From Clostridiaceae bacterium Marseille-Q3526 (GTDB lineage: Bacteria; Bacillota; Clostridia; Lachnospirales; Lachnospiraceae), in contig JAGTTS010000002.1 of assembly GCA_018223375.1 (NCBI GenBank), forward strand, positions 62,001 through 126,000: a stretch of DNA of 64,000 nucleotides, in the 5' to 3' direction. The translations under genes were made by a program, and so were the position numbers. Below, piece by piece: positions 1-8,582 of this stretch. The notes beneath the pieces are model-generated. The model ran no database searches, was not told the DNA's origin, and was given only the letters and a program-made list of their open reading frames with translations. Positions within the stretch are counted from its first letter, which is position 1. Every line of letters starts with the position of its first letter.

Positions 1-72
1 GAAGAGCTTGCTTCGGTACTGGAATCCTTAAAGCAGGCCTTCATCCAGATGGCGGGAGGTGTTCCGGATTGA
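1..72 (+). CDS. Phage tail protein, C-terminal end only (partial)
   Basis: An open frame runs from the window edge and ends with VPD and a stop at 70-72. Only 23 residues are visible. The position directly before the tape measure gene is where siphovirus tail assembly chaperones sit, so this is probably the end of one, but the residues themselves are not diagnostic. Confidence 0.45.
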   Translation, partial: EELASVLESLKQAFIQMAGGVPD

Positions 73-220
73 GAAGATAAAGGAAACGAAGAAAAAAGTA
101 TGCTGTCCCTTCTGCGGGCATCCGGTGAATGCAGTTCAAGCCGAGGATGCCTCCTGCAGAGGGGTATTTTTTAAATGCAAGAATCGGAACTGCAGAAAAG
201 AATTTGAATTAAAAATCTAG
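59..220 (+). CDS. Small zinc-ribbon phage protein
   Basis: A short frame of about 53 residues with two cysteine pairs, CPFC and CKNRNC, and a basic N-terminus (KKKVCC). This is a zinc-ribbon arrangement resembling the small Com-like or cysteine-rich proteins of phages and mobile elements. The start is uncertain: GTG at 59 overlaps the preceding gene's last 14 bases and has GCGGGAGG almost touching it, while an in-frame ATT lies at 68. It sits between the tail assembly gene and the tape measure, in a different frame from the upstream gene. Translational coupling or a programmed frameshift is possible. Its function is unknown. Confidence 0.55.
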   Translation: MFRIEKIKETKKKVCCPFCGHPVNAVQAEDASCRGVFFKCKNRNCRKEFELKI

Positions 221-265
221 GACGCTGTGCCCATGTGCCTGTCCATTAAAAGGCAGGTGGGATCT

Positions 266-3200
266 ATGGGAGCAGACAGTGCAGGCCAGATTGGGCTTGA
301 TCTGGTTATTAATAAAAACGATTTTGACAGGCAGTTAAAAGGGATTCAGACGACTGCAAAGAAGGCGGGAGCTGCTATAGCGGCAGCCTTTGCCGTAAAA
401 AAGCTGGTCGATTTTTCCGCTCAGTGCATTAAGTTAGGCAGCGACCTTCAGGAAGTGCAGAACGTCGTTGACGTTACCTTCCCGTCCATGTCGAAACAGG
501 TCAATGAGTTTGCCAAGAATGCAATTTCTCAGTTTGGCCTGTCTGAGACAATGGCAAAGCGGTTTACTGGAACCTTCGGAGCGATGGCCAAATCTTTTGG
601 CTTTAATGAGCAGGCAGCTTATGAAATGAGTACTGCTCTGACTGGTTTGGCAGGGGACGTGGCCTCCTTCTACAATATCAGCCAGGATGAGGCGTATACC
701 AAGCTGAAATCGGTATTTACTGGAGAGACGGAATCCTTAAAGGATCTGGGCGTGGTAATGACTCAGGCTGCCCTTGACCAGTACGCTCTGGCCAATGGTT
801 ACGGGAAGACCACGGCAGCCATGTCGGAGGCGGAGAAGGTGGCTCTTCGCTATAACTTCGTTCAGCAGCAGCTGACTGCGGCAGCCGGAGATTTTGTAAG
901 AACATCCGACAGCTGGGCCAATCAGGTCCGGGTTCTGAACCTCCAGTTTTCCAGTCTGAAGGCTACCATTGGCCAGGGCCTTATTAATGTGTTTACCCCG
1001 GTCTTAAAGGTCATTAACTCCGTGATTGCCAAGCTTCAGTCGCTGGCTGATGCTTTTCTTGCCGTGACAAACCTGTTTTCTGGAAAGAAGCAGAAGACGT
1101 CCGGCATGGGGCAGGTAGTTCAGGATGCTTCAGAAGCCGCGGGAGCGGTGGGAGGCATTGGAGACGCGGCCAAAGGAGCGGCAGGAGCTGCGAAAAAGGC
1201 GGCCAAGGATATGGCCAGGGCGTTTTCCATTGACGAGCTGAACATCGTATCTCCTGAGCCGGAATCAGGCGGCGGAGGGGGAGCTGCTGGAGGAGCAGGT
1301 GGCGGAGTTTCGGGAGGCTTGGAACCGGTTCCAGTGGATACGACGGCGCTGGATACGATGGACGCCAGGCTGATGGAAGTTCTGCAAAAGTGGCAGCAGG
1401 CATTGCAGCCAACCATCAACGCGTTTAAACGGCTGGGAGAAGCGCTGGAACCACTGAAACAGTTTGCCGCGCAGGCTCTGCTGGACTTTTACGAACATTT
1501 TTTGAAGCCAGTGGCAGCATGGACCTTGGGAGAGGGTCTCCCCAGATTTATAGATGCTATCACAAATGGGCTGGAAAAAATCAACTGGCAGCCGATTAAT
1601 GATGCTCTGGTGACGTTGTGGGATGCCCTGGCAAGGTTTTCTACGGATGTAGTGGGAGAAGGTCTCCTTTGGATCTGGGAAAACATTTTGGTTCCATTGG
1701 CCTCCTGGACAATCAGCAATATTGCGCCGGAGTTTTTTAAGGCTCTGGCAGCAGCATTTTCGATTGTAAATAATGTAGCAGCGGCTTTACAGCCGTTATG
1801 GCAGTGGCTTTGGGATTATCTGTTTCTTCCTCTGGCGCAGTGGACAGGCGGAATTGCAATCAGCATTTTGCAACAGTTGGTGGCGGCCCTGGAGAATTTT
1901 TCTGCCTGGTGTGGAAATAATCAGGGAGTGATTCAGGCAGTAACTGGAATTGTAGCTGCCTTCTTTGGGGCCTGGAAAATCGTTGAAATTACTTCTTTTA
2001 TTCAGCAGTCAGGTGGTTTGGTCGGAGTATTTTCCACCATAACAGGGGCGATCAAAACCTGTACATGGGCTAAGGTCAGCGATATGGCCCAAACAGTTGC
2101 CTTAAATGTTATGTATGCGAAAGACTTTGTGGCAGCAGTGGCCTCAGGAATTACAGCCTTAGTAAAACAGGCGGCACAGTTTGCAATTAATACAGCAGCA
2201 AAAGCAGCTGATACGGTAGCTCAGGCGGCTATGACAGCAGCTACAGTTGCCTGGAACGCAGTATGTACACTTGCAACTACATTAACGACAGCTCTGGGAG
2301 CTGCTATTGCATTTTTAACAAGCCCCATCGGCCTGGTAATTGTAGCCATCACAGCTCTGATAGCAGCAGGCGTTATGCTATATACCCACTGGGATGAAGT
2401 TAAGGCGTTTGCACTTGCTGTTTGGGAGGAGATTAAAAATTGCATTTCCAGTGTGGTTGAGGCAATTAAAGAAGTAATTTCAAATGTATTGTCCGCCATT
2501 AAGAGAATCTGGGAAAATGTTTGGAATGGAATTAAACAGTTTGTAACAAATATCTGGAATGCAATTAAGTTTATGATTGCTACGGTATTTGAAGAGGTTT
2601 CGCTGTTTATTTCTTCCAAACTGGAGTACATCAGTACCTTATGGACCACCATCTGGACGGCAATCAAAGATTTTGTAAATGCCATCTGGGAAGGAATTAA
2701 GAATATCGTCAGCAGCCTGATTGACTCCATCCACCAGAAGATTAGCACCGTGATGGACGGTATTAAGAACGGCATTTCCACTGCACTTGAAAATATAAAG
2801 AAGGCCTGGGGAGATACCTGGGATAATCTGAAAAAGAAAACAGAGGATATTTTCAATGGTATCTGGTCGACGATTAAAGGGATTATTAATAAAATCATCG
2901 GTGGCGTGGAGAAAATGGCCAACAACGTAGTGCGGGCCATTAATAAGATGATTGAGGCAGTGAACGATGTAGCGGACCATATTCCAGGTATTGACGATGA
3001 GCTGATTCCGGAAATCCCAGAAATTCACCTTCCGCGTCTGGCTCAGGGTGGCTATGTGAAGGCCAATACTCCGCGCCTGGCGGTGATTGGAGACAACCGA
3101 AGAGAGGGAGAGATTGTATCTCCGGAGAGCAAGCTGCTTGACATGGCTCAGACGGCGGCCCGGATGGCTGCAGGAGGCGGCAGCAGCGAGCAGATGGAGC

Positions 3201-3337
3201 GCATGATTGCACTTCTAGGGAAAATTATCAGCCTGATAGAAGCGCTGGATCTGGTAGTCAATGTGGATATTCGGGAAATTCACAGGAAATTAAAAGATCT
3301 GGATAAGCGCACCGGGTACTCGCTGCGGACAACATAG
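266..3337 (+). CDS. Phage tail tape measure protein
   Basis: A protein of about 1,023 residues that sets tail length and is threaded through the tube of a long-tailed phage. It has an alpha-helical, Ala/Gly-rich N-terminal half, a Gly-rich linker near residue 340 (SGGGGGAAGGAGGG), hydrophobic stretches around residues 680-710, and repeated amphipathic blocks of the IWxxIK type from about residue 725 to 900. The end is GGYVKANTPRLAVIGDNRREGE, the usual C-terminal motif of Firmicute tape measures. The start at 266 (MGADSAGQ) follows AGGTGGG at good spacing. A longer in-frame start at 227 lacks a site. It precedes distal tail and baseplate genes in standard siphovirus order. Confidence 0.9.
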   Translation: MGADSAGQIGLDLVINKNDFDRQLKGIQTTAKKAGAAIAAAFAVKKLVDFSAQCIKLGSDLQEVQNVVDVTFPSMSKQVNEFAKNAISQFGLSETMAKRFTGTFGAMAKSFGFNEQAAYEMSTALTGLAGDVASFYNISQDEAYTKLKSVFTGETESLKDLGVVMTQAALDQYALANGYGKTTAAMSEAEKVALRYNFVQQQLTAAAGDFVRTSDSWANQVRVLNLQFSSLKATIGQGLINVFTPVLKVINSVIAKLQSLADAFLAVTNLFSGKKQKTSGMGQVVQDASEAAGAVGGIGDAAKGAAGAAKKAAKDMARAFSIDELNIVSPEPESGGGGGAAGGAGGGVSGGLEPVPVDTTALDTMDARLMEVLQKWQQALQPTINAFKRLGEALEPLKQFAAQALLDFYEHFLKPVAAWTLGEGLPRFIDAITNGLEKINWQPINDALVTLWDALARFSTDVVGEGLLWIWENILVPLASWTISNIAPEFFKALAAAFSIVNNVAAALQPLWQWLWDYLFLPLAQWTGGIAISILQQLVAALENFSAWCGNNQGVIQAVTGIVAAFFGAWKIVEITSFIQQSGGLVGVFSTITGAIKTCTWAKVSDMAQTVALNVMYAKDFVAAVASGITALVKQAAQFAINTAAKAADTVAQAAMTAATVAWNAVCTLATTLTTALGAAIAFLTSPIGLVIVAITALIAAGVMLYTHWDEVKAFALAVWEEIKNCISSVVEAIKEVISNVLSAIKRIWENVWNGIKQFVTNIWNAIKFMIATVFEEVSLFISSKLEYISTLWTTIWTAIKDFVNAIWEGIKNIVSSLIDSIHQKISTVMDGIKNGISTALENIKKAWGDTWDNLKKKTEDIFNGIWSTIKGIINKIIGGVEKMANNVVRAINKMIEAVNDVADHIPGIDDELIPEIPEIHLPRLAQGGYVKANTPRLAVIGDNRREGEIVSPESKLLDMAQTAARMAAGGGSSEQMERMIALLGKIISLIEALDLVVNVDIREIHRKLKDLDKRTGYSLRTT

Positions 3338-3351
3338 AAGGGAGGCCATGA

Positions 3352-3732
3352 ATGGCAAATTTTATTTATATTAACGGCAGGGAATTTCCGTCCCCGGATC
3401 GGGGATTGGAGTTCCTGGTGGCCACCTTTGTGAGCACTGGAAAGAATGCCAATGGGGAGTTTGTGGGCCAGCGGGTAGGAAGAGACCAGTATAAGCTTAA
3501 CAACCTGGTCTGGAACAAGCTGGATGCGGCTACCTGGTCAGAGATGCTGAAGGAATTCAAGGCTTTTGTGGTGACGGTACGGTTTCCCGATATGGTAAGC
3601 AATGACTGGCTGACGATCCGGATGTACCCGGGAGACCGAACTGCCCAGCCCCTGTTTATCGGCCCGGACGGCATTCCGACTATGTATAGCCAGTGCAAAG
3701 TAAATATTGTAGACTGCGGGGAGTTGAGTTAA
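3352..3732 (+). CDS. Phage tail protein (small, between tape measure and baseplate)
   Basis: A 126-residue protein starting MANFIYINGREFPSPDRGLEF after GGGAGGCC. No catalytic motif is visible. The length, the beta-rich composition and the position just after the tape measure match a family of small tail proteins of Firmicute siphoviruses that sit at the distal tail or baseplate hub. The gene ends one base before the next start, which suggests translational coupling. Assignment rests mainly on position. Confidence 0.7.
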   Translation: MANFIYINGREFPSPDRGLEFLVATFVSTGKNANGEFVGQRVGRDQYKLNNLVWNKLDAATWSEMLKEFKAFVVTVRFPDMVSNDWLTIRMYPGDRTAQPLFIGPDGIPTMYSQCKVNIVDCGELS

Positions 3733-5991
3733 ATGCAGGCAGTAAGTAATGCGTATAAGCGGGAAATGAAAAAGAAATACAGGGATGAATGTTCCTTCCT
3801 TCGGGTGACAATCGGAATGATTAATCAGACAGCCCAGGCTTCTGCTTCCGTGGCTGAGCCAAAGGCATTTACCTATTTTTCGGATCTTACAAAGCCTTTT
3901 GATAATTATCAGGTGGCGGAGCTTTATGCCGGCTGTGACGAGAACTGGTCTGCCGTGGATGGCAGTATGTATTTCCTGCCAAGAATGAAGCGAGATGTGG
4001 TTTTGAATGCAGGGCTGGTGACAGAAAAGCTTTTGGGAGCGGTTGAGATACGTTTCCCTCTGGCGCTGTCCATTAAGGGCCTGACCATTGAATTTGGAAA
4101 GGCGTATCCAGTAGATTTTTCCATTGAGTCGGATCAGAATACCGTCCAGGTGGAAGGCAATGCTTCCGGCCATTTTGTGACAGAGGAAATTTTCTCTGAC
4201 GCTACGTTTCTGCGCCTGGTTCCCAGGAAAATGGCAAACGGCCAGTCCAGATTTCGGATTCATCAGATAACAATGGGAATCGGCATTTATTTTGATAACA
4301 GGAAGATTCTTTCCGCAACCAAGAAGGAGCATATCAGTCCAATTACAGAGGAGCTTCCAACCATTGACTTTTCTATGACGGCAGCCAATCGGGATCGGGA
4401 GTTCGATGTGGAAAATTCCGAGTCTTCTGTTCAGTTTTTGGAAATTGGACAGAATGTAGAGGTGCTGTATGGACAGGAGCTGGAAGATGGAAGCGTGGAA
4501 TGGATGCCTGGGGCGAAGCTGTCTTTAAAAGACTGGTCTGCAGATGATGAGGAGCTGGATATCGGAGCCTCGGATCGGTTTGACACAATGGAAGAGACTT
4601 ATTACAGGGGGCGTCTTCACCCAGAAGGGATTTCTTTGTATAAGCTGGCGGATGATGTGTTTCAGGACGCAGGAGTGGACCGTCGGGAGTATTATATCGA
4701 TCCCTATCTTCAGGATGTCAAAATCCAGAATCCTGTTCCAGCGGTGGCTCATAAAGAGGCGCTGCAGCTGATTGCCAATGCAGGGCGCTGTATTATTTAT
4801 CAGGACCGGGAGGGGAAGATTTTTATAAAATCCAGCTTTATCCCGGATATGGCAGCGGCTTCGGAGAATGAGGCCTATTTTTCTCACGCGGCCCGAATTC
4901 TGGACGGAACCGAAAAGGAAGAGTATGTTCTGGCTGGCAGGAATTATACCCAGGCAGCTGGAGCGCAGACGTTTCTTCCCAGAAAGGGCGGGGAGATTGT
5001 GCTGAATACTGGCTATATCAGCGAAGAGACAGCGGACGAGAAGGGAAATTTCTCAAAGAATCCTACAGTTGCGATTACCCTGGAGGCGGCATTTAAGTGC
5101 TTCGGGCTGACGCTGGAGTTTGGCCGAAATGCTCCGGAATGTGTGGTTTTTCATTCTTACTATGACGGTAAGCTGCAGGAGGACTACCAGATGGCAGATC
5201 TGCAGGCAACCACAGTAGTTTCCCACGAATTTCCTGCCTTCGACCAGCTGATACTGGAATTTACAAAAGGTTCTCCAGGCAACCGGGTGGTTCTGGATAA
5301 TGTCCGGTTTGGAGACAGTACGGATTATTCCCTAGAATACGGAACAGAACTTACCAAGACGCCGAAGGGGACGCAGCTGACGAAGGTTCAGGAGCTGCAG
5401 GTCATCCGGACTCTTTACGGGGAGAGCGAGGAGGAGAAGGAGCTTGCAAAGGAAACGCTTCGTTTTACGCTGGAGGAACCGCGGTATACCTTTTATCTGT
5501 CTAATCCCTCCTATGGCTTTTCTGCTGTCCTTACGGAGCCTCCAGAAGGGGCGGGCGTCGCCGTTACAGACAGCAGCGCTTATTATGTAACGGTAGAAGT
5601 AAAAGGCATAAGCGGGACGGCAGAGGTGGCTGTGAATGGACGGGAATATGTCACTTCGCAGGCCAGAACTGTGAAACGGCTGCACACGACGGGGACGGTT
5701 GAAGTATGGGAAAATCCTCTGGTGTCGGATGCGGGACTGGCAGAAGACCTGGCAAAGTGGATTGGCGATTACCTGGCGTCTGACCGGGAATATAACCTAT
5801 CTTACCGGGGGGAACCCAGGATTGACGCCAACGATATCGCCTTTCTGGAAAATAAGTACGTTCCGGATCTGCTGATCCGAATTTATGACCATTCATTGAG
5901 CTTTAACGGTGGGGCTCTGTCTGGAACGATGAAAGCGAGGAGGGATATGAGCGGTGTGGTTAGAACCAAAAATCAATTGGAAATCCAGTGA
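3733..5991 (+). CDS. Phage tail/baseplate structural protein (minor structural, Tal-like)
   Basis: A 752-residue protein in the position of the tail-associated or minor structural protein of siphoviruses. It is acidic and beta-rich. It repeats a carbohydrate-domain-like pattern twice: a VVLNAGL...LTIEFG stretch near residues 85-125 and a VLNTGYIS...LTLEFGRNAPECVVF stretch near residues 415-475. This suggests two copies of a beta-sandwich, possibly carbohydrate-binding, domain. A middle part (residues 190-400) resembles hub proteins. No clear peptidoglycan hydrolase motif is seen. The start is ATG directly after the upstream stop, and the 3' end overlaps the next gene by 38 bases. Confidence 0.75.
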   Translation: MQAVSNAYKREMKKKYRDECSFLRVTIGMINQTAQASASVAEPKAFTYFSDLTKPFDNYQVAELYAGCDENWSAVDGSMYFLPRMKRDVVLNAGLVTEKLLGAVEIRFPLALSIKGLTIEFGKAYPVDFSIESDQNTVQVEGNASGHFVTEEIFSDATFLRLVPRKMANGQSRFRIHQITMGIGIYFDNRKILSATKKEHISPITEELPTIDFSMTAANRDREFDVENSESSVQFLEIGQNVEVLYGQELEDGSVEWMPGAKLSLKDWSADDEELDIGASDRFDTMEETYYRGRLHPEGISLYKLADDVFQDAGVDRREYYIDPYLQDVKIQNPVPAVAHKEALQLIANAGRCIIYQDREGKIFIKSSFIPDMAAASENEAYFSHAARILDGTEKEEYVLAGRNYTQAAGAQTFLPRKGGEIVLNTGYISEETADEKGNFSKNPTVAITLEAAFKCFGLTLEFGRNAPECVVFHSYYDGKLQEDYQMADLQATTVVSHEFPAFDQLILEFTKGSPGNRVVLDNVRFGDSTDYSLEYGTELTKTPKGTQLTKVQELQVIRTLYGESEEEKELAKETLRFTLEEPRYTFYLSNPSYGFSAVLTEPPEGAGVAVTDSSAYYVTVEVKGISGTAEVAVNGREYVTSQARTVKRLHTTGTVEVWENPLVSDAGLAEDLAKWIGDYLASDREYNLSYRGEPRIDANDIAFLENKYVPDLLIRIYDHSLSFNGGALSGTMKARRDMSGVVRTKNQLEIQ

Positions 5992-6355
5992 TTTTTTCAA
6001 TATTCAGGATTACAACCGGATTAAGGGGAATCTGAATGAAATCCGGAAACTGGCGCTGACGCTCTGGCCGGATTTTACCTTTGAGGAAATGGGGGAGGAT
6101 AAAAGCTATGAAGACTACAGCTTTTATGCGGATGAAATGAACCGGTTTGAGGCGAATGTGGAGCATATCTGCCAGGGAACGTTTCCGTTTCAGGTAGGGG
6201 AGCGGCAGACGTTTTATGATAATACGCCGTTTATCGGCTGGCAAGAGCTAAATCGTTTGGAAGAGGCCTGCCGCTTGATGTACAGCAATCTGAAAAGCAG
6301 GGAGGAAGGCCGTAAAATGCTGGCGTTTACATTGAATGGAGGTTTATTTGGATGA
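5954..6355 (+). CDS. Phage tail protein, hypothetical (133 aa)
   Basis: A 133-residue protein starting at a GTG inside the end of the preceding gene, with GAGGAGGG a few bases upstream. The sequence MWLEPKINWKSSDFFNIQDYNRIKGN is a recurrent beginning of small proteins between the minor structural protein and the fibre of Firmicute prophages. It is mainly helical and has no signal peptide or membrane segment. It ends in an ATGA overlap with the next gene, so it belongs to the tail operon. Its role is unknown; a baseplate or fibre-adaptor role is inferred from position. Confidence 0.7.
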   Translation: MWLEPKINWKSSDFFNIQDYNRIKGNLNEIRKLALTLWPDFTFEEMGEDKSYEDYSFYADEMNRFEANVEHICQGTFPFQVGERQTFYDNTPFIGWQELNRLEEACRLMYSNLKSREEGRKMLAFTLNGGLFG

Positions 6356-6798
6356 AGAGACTGAAAACAGATTACAAGGACGCCATGTATGACGGGCAGA
6401 GGCAGTACCGTCTGGTGAAAAATGAGGATGATACCTACGGTATTTTGGATGCCACAACGTACACTCAAGTGGGTGATCGGTTTGGAGAAAATGACATTAA
6501 TGAGACGAACCAGGCGGTGAATGCGCTGATGGAGACCAAGACGATTACCCTGACGGCAGCAGGCTGGCAGGGGGAAGGGCCTTATACGCAGACGGTGGAG
6601 GCTTCGGGCGTGCAGGATACAGATGAGCCAATGGCAAAGGAAGTAATTCCGAAGGGAACCACAAAAGAAAATGAAAAGGCGATCCGTAAGGCTGCGGCCT
6701 GCGTCAGCTATTTTGAAACCGGAAACGGGACTGTGACGTTTACCTGCATTGGTAAGAAGCCAGCAACTGATTTTCAGGTAGTGGTAAAGGGGGTATAG
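6352..6798 (+). CDS. Phage tail/baseplate protein, hypothetical (148 aa)
   Basis: A 148-residue protein with an N-terminal stretch (LKTDYKDAMYDGQRQYRLVKNEDDTYGILDATTYTQVG) typical of short baseplate or fibre-base proteins. A beta-rich C-terminus contains the TITLTAAGWQG...TQTVEASGV pattern seen in host-surface-binding phage domains. It is coupled to the gene before by an ATGA overlap and followed three bases later by the fibre gene. Function is inferred from neighbours only. Confidence 0.7.
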   Translation: MKRLKTDYKDAMYDGQRQYRLVKNEDDTYGILDATTYTQVGDRFGENDINETNQAVNALMETKTITLTAAGWQGEGPYTQTVEASGVQDTDEPMAKEVIPKGTTKENEKAIRKAAACVSYFETGNGTVTFTCIGKKPATDFQVVVKGV

Positions 6799-6801
6799 GA
6801 T

Positions 6802-7743
6802 ATGGCAATGGGAATTTGGCTGCCAGGTGGTGGCGGGGCGGATCTGGATGCGGTGACAGCCAGCGCCGGCGACGTGCTGGCAGGAAAAGTCATAGTCGGC
6901 CCAGATGGGGAACCGCTCACCGGAACCATGCCGGAGCGGGGAAGTTGGAACTCTTCGGAGCTGGCCGCCGGGGCGTCGGTTACGATTCCAGGAGGACATC
7001 ACAGTGGCAGTGGAAAGGTGACAGCAAAAAGCCTATCTGCCCAGACGTCAGGAACGGCGACAGCAGCCCAGATCCTTTCCGGAAAAACAGCCTGGGTGAA
7101 TGGATCCGAAGTGACAGGCAGTATGGCGAACCGCGGCAACTACGGAGGGACAGGAAACAGCCGTGGAAACGATACATCCGGCCAAAGAATGTGGGTGAAA
7201 GTACCAGGCGGTTATTACAACGAAAATGCACAGGTATTTCTAAACTGGGCGGATATCCGTTCAATGGCAGGGCTGACGCCAGACAAGATTAAGAAGAATG
7301 TATCGATAATGGGTATTACCGGAACTTTCGAGGGTTTTATACCAGGCCCTTATGATGTCTATAACAGAGGGTCTTGGGGAATTGGATATGGGACTAAATC
7401 TATATCGGGTAGCTCTCCTACTTTCGAACTCTCTAATATATTTATTAGCAGTAAAGCTTCCAGCGGGTTTATGATATTTATTTCTAAACAAGGATCTGAT
7501 ATTGTAATGCAGCCGTATAGGACAATTAATATAGTATTTGATTCTGATTTGGGTGCATTTCCAGATGTCAATGTTATAGAATTGTCTGTAGGAAATATGT
7601 CTATTTCTACAACCCCTTCTAAAACAGAAAAAACCATATCATTAGATATTACAGGTATAAATTCCGCAGAGAGTATAACTTTTAGCGGAGGAGGAAGAAA
7701 TGGTTCAACCTATTGCAATATTTATCGGATTTACTTCACCTAA
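6802..7743 (+). CDS. Phage tail fibre / receptor-binding protein, current orientation (cassette A expressed)
   Basis: A 313-residue fibre. The N-terminal 169 residues are constant and hold repeated fibre motifs (AGDVLAGKVIVGPDGEPLTGTM; AAQILSGKTAWVNGSEVTGSM) ending in NVSIMGITGT. From residue 170 a variable C-terminal domain of about 144 residues begins, AT-richer than the rest (for example TFELSNIFISSKASSGFMIF). The point of change coincides with a 22-bp sequence (7304-7325) repeated in inverted orientation at 8236-8257. Beyond the fibre's stop lies a second C-terminal cassette on the opposite strand. The arrangement fits a phase-variable receptor-binding protein switched by site-specific inversion. 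Inversion would give a 339-residue fibre. Confidence 0.85.
   Translation: MAMGIWLPGGGGADLDAVTASAGDVLAGKVIVGPDGEPLTGTMPERGSWNSSELAAGASVTIPGGHHSGSGKVTAKSLSAQTSGTATAAQILSGKTAWVNGSEVTGSMANRGNYGGTGNSRGNDTSGQRMWVKVPGGYYNENAQVFLNWADIRSMAGLTPDKIKKNVSIMGITGTFEGFIPGPYDVYNRGSWGIGYGTKSISGSSPTFELSNIFISSKASSGFMIFISKQGSDIVMQPYRTINIVFDSDLGAFPDVNVIELSVGNMSISTTPSKTEKTISLDITGINSAESITFSGGGRNGSTYCNIYRIYFT
7304..7325 (+). repeat. Left inverted repeat of invertible fibre cassette
   Basis: A 22-bp sequence encoding the end of NVSI and MGITGT, with an internal near-dyad GGTATTACC. Its perfect reverse complement is at 8236-8257. The match stops abruptly on both sides, so it is a DNA-level repeat rather than only a conserved protein motif. 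It is the probable crossover site of a DNA invertase. Confidence 0.85.
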
Positions 7744-8252
7744 GCTGTAGTTAAATATAATCGGTCTGGACCAAATTCATGGTCGAACTCTTTGTAATTG
7801 GCAGTATAGGAACCAAATCCGAGATAAATGTAATAGTTCCCTTTCAGACTACTAATATCGATACTATGAACTCCGCTGGGAACTGTTCCAGAAAATTTAG
7901 CTGCATAATTATTTCCTTGCACATTACTACTTTGAGATACACCGACAAATACGGGAATCGAATAGGTCCCTGCGCTTGTTCTTTCAAATTTTAGATATTT
8001 GTAAGGAGTTAGATTAAAAGCTGTGTTGATTTTCGCACATCCTCCTGCTGTATAATTATTACCACGATAATTGTAATATCGATCAATCTTAGGGCCACGG
8101 TTATCAGAAGCAGATGCGCTATATGGTATTTGTCCGCCGGAATTATCAGCCCAGGTAAGCGTCATACTGGGACTTTTAATGCTCCAAGAACTTCCAGTCC
8201 AAATATAATAAGTCTCCGGAATTTCTCCTGCATAGGTTCCGGTAATACCCAT
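7740..8252 (-). CDS. Silent alternative tail fibre C-terminal cassette (cassette B)
   Basis: A 170-codon frame on the minus strand beginning MGITGTYAGEIPETYY and ending LYLTTA. It starts exactly in the right copy of the inverted repeat with the same MGITGT motif that marks the variable-domain boundary in the expressed fibre. No ribosome site or promoter precedes it. Its stop overlaps the stop of cassette A by two bases (7741-7742), so the two cassettes meet tail to tail. The content is aromatic, Gly, Ser and Asn-rich beta structure (WTGSSWSIKSPSMTLTW), typical of receptor-binding tips. It is best read as an unexpressed alternative tip, not a stand-alone gene. Confidence 0.85.
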   Translation of the reverse strand: MGITGTYAGEIPETYYIWTGSSWSIKSPSMTLTWADNSGGQIPYSASASDNRGPKIDRYYNYRGNNYTAGGCAKINTAFNLTPYKYLKFERTSAGTYSIPVFVGVSQSSNVQGNNYAAKFSGTVPSGVHSIDISSLKGNYYIYLGFGSYTANYKEFDHEFGPDRLYLTTA

Positions 8253-8257
8253 TATCG
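8236..8257 (-). repeat. Right inverted repeat of invertible fibre cassette
   Basis: The perfect 22-bp reverse complement of 7304-7325. It extends 5 bp upstream of the ATG of cassette B, where there is no coding reason for conservation. Together the repeats bound a segment of about 930 bp. Confidence 0.85.
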
Positions 8258-8310
8258 CAAGTTAGGAAGCTCAGAGAAAAAAACGAATGGAATAGATGGT
8301 AGAAATGTGG

Positions 8311-8316
8311 TATACT
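8311..8316 (+). promoter_or_regulatory. Toxin mRNA promoter (extended -10 TGGTATACT)
   Basis: An extended -10 element, TG-G-TATACT, lies 11-12 bases before GTTACCG (8323-8329). The same element is conserved in the second copy of the locus (63642-63647). The predicted transcript starts at about 8322, so GTTACCG would be its extreme 5' end. Confidence 0.65.
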
Positions 8317-8363
8317 CTTCCTGTTACCGCCTCCTAGACTGGTACGGAAGGGAGGTGAATCGT

Positions 8364-8450
8364 ATGGAATATATTGCTTCTCTTATTGCCACTGTTGTGG
8401 GTGGTGTAATTTGCCATTACATCATCAAATGGTTAGACGGTGACAAGTAG
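8364..8450 (+). CDS. Small hydrophobic peptide, probable type I toxin (28 aa)
   Basis: A 28-residue peptide: one membrane helix (IASLIATVVGGVICHYIIKW) followed by a charged tail LDGDK. Start ATG with GGGAGGTG upstream. CGCCTCC at 8328-8334 can pair with GGAGGTG at 8351-8357 and mask the ribosome site. GTTACCG at the mRNA 5' end can pair with CGGTAAC just after the stop (8453-8459). Such 5'-3' pairing is known for the mRNAs of type I toxins. A strong antisense promoter lies downstream. The size and charge pattern fit prophage-borne type I toxins of Firmicutes. Alternative: a tiny holin-like protein, since lysis genes follow. Confidence 0.75.
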   Translation: MEYIASLIATVVGGVICHYIIKWLDGDK

Positions 8451-8501
8451 TCGGTAACTAACCTACGGTATTAAGCCCTGCCGTGCCAAAACAGGGAATA
8501 G

Positions 8502-8531
8502 AAAACCCCAGAGCTGCAACTCTGGGGTTTT
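8502..8531. terminator. Bidirectional terminator in toxin/antitoxin locus
   Basis: A 12-bp perfect stem (AAAACCCCAGAG / CTCTGGGGTTTT) with a 6-base loop and A/T flanks on both sides, so it can act on either strand. The second copy (63827-63857) has compensating changes in the stem (CGGAG/CTCCG), which supports a selected RNA structure. Confidence 0.8.
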
Positions 8532-8575
8532 CGTTTTGCTGAATCGCATGGATTCATTGCTTCTCTTTGCCTACT
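8502..8575 (-). ncRNA. Putative antisense antitoxin RNA
   Basis: The minus strand carries TTGTAA (8602-8607) and TATAAT (8579-8584) with exact 17-bp spacing, giving an antisense RNA that starts near 8572 and runs towards the toxin gene. It would end at the bidirectional hairpin or read on into the toxin coding region. The promoter is conserved in the second copy near 63900-63935. The RNA ends are inferred, not observed. Confidence 0.6.
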
Positions 8576-8582
8576 GGCATTA

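Noticed and set aside
2221..2940. A 239-codon minus-strand frame inside the tape measure gene
   Set aside because: Hydrophobic Ile/Ser-rich shadow of the helical tape measure sequence, no start signals.
7740..8252. Cassette B as an independent gene
   Set aside because: No ribosome site or promoter lies before it. Its start coincides with the inverted repeat and copies the internal fibre motif, so it is a silent cassette.
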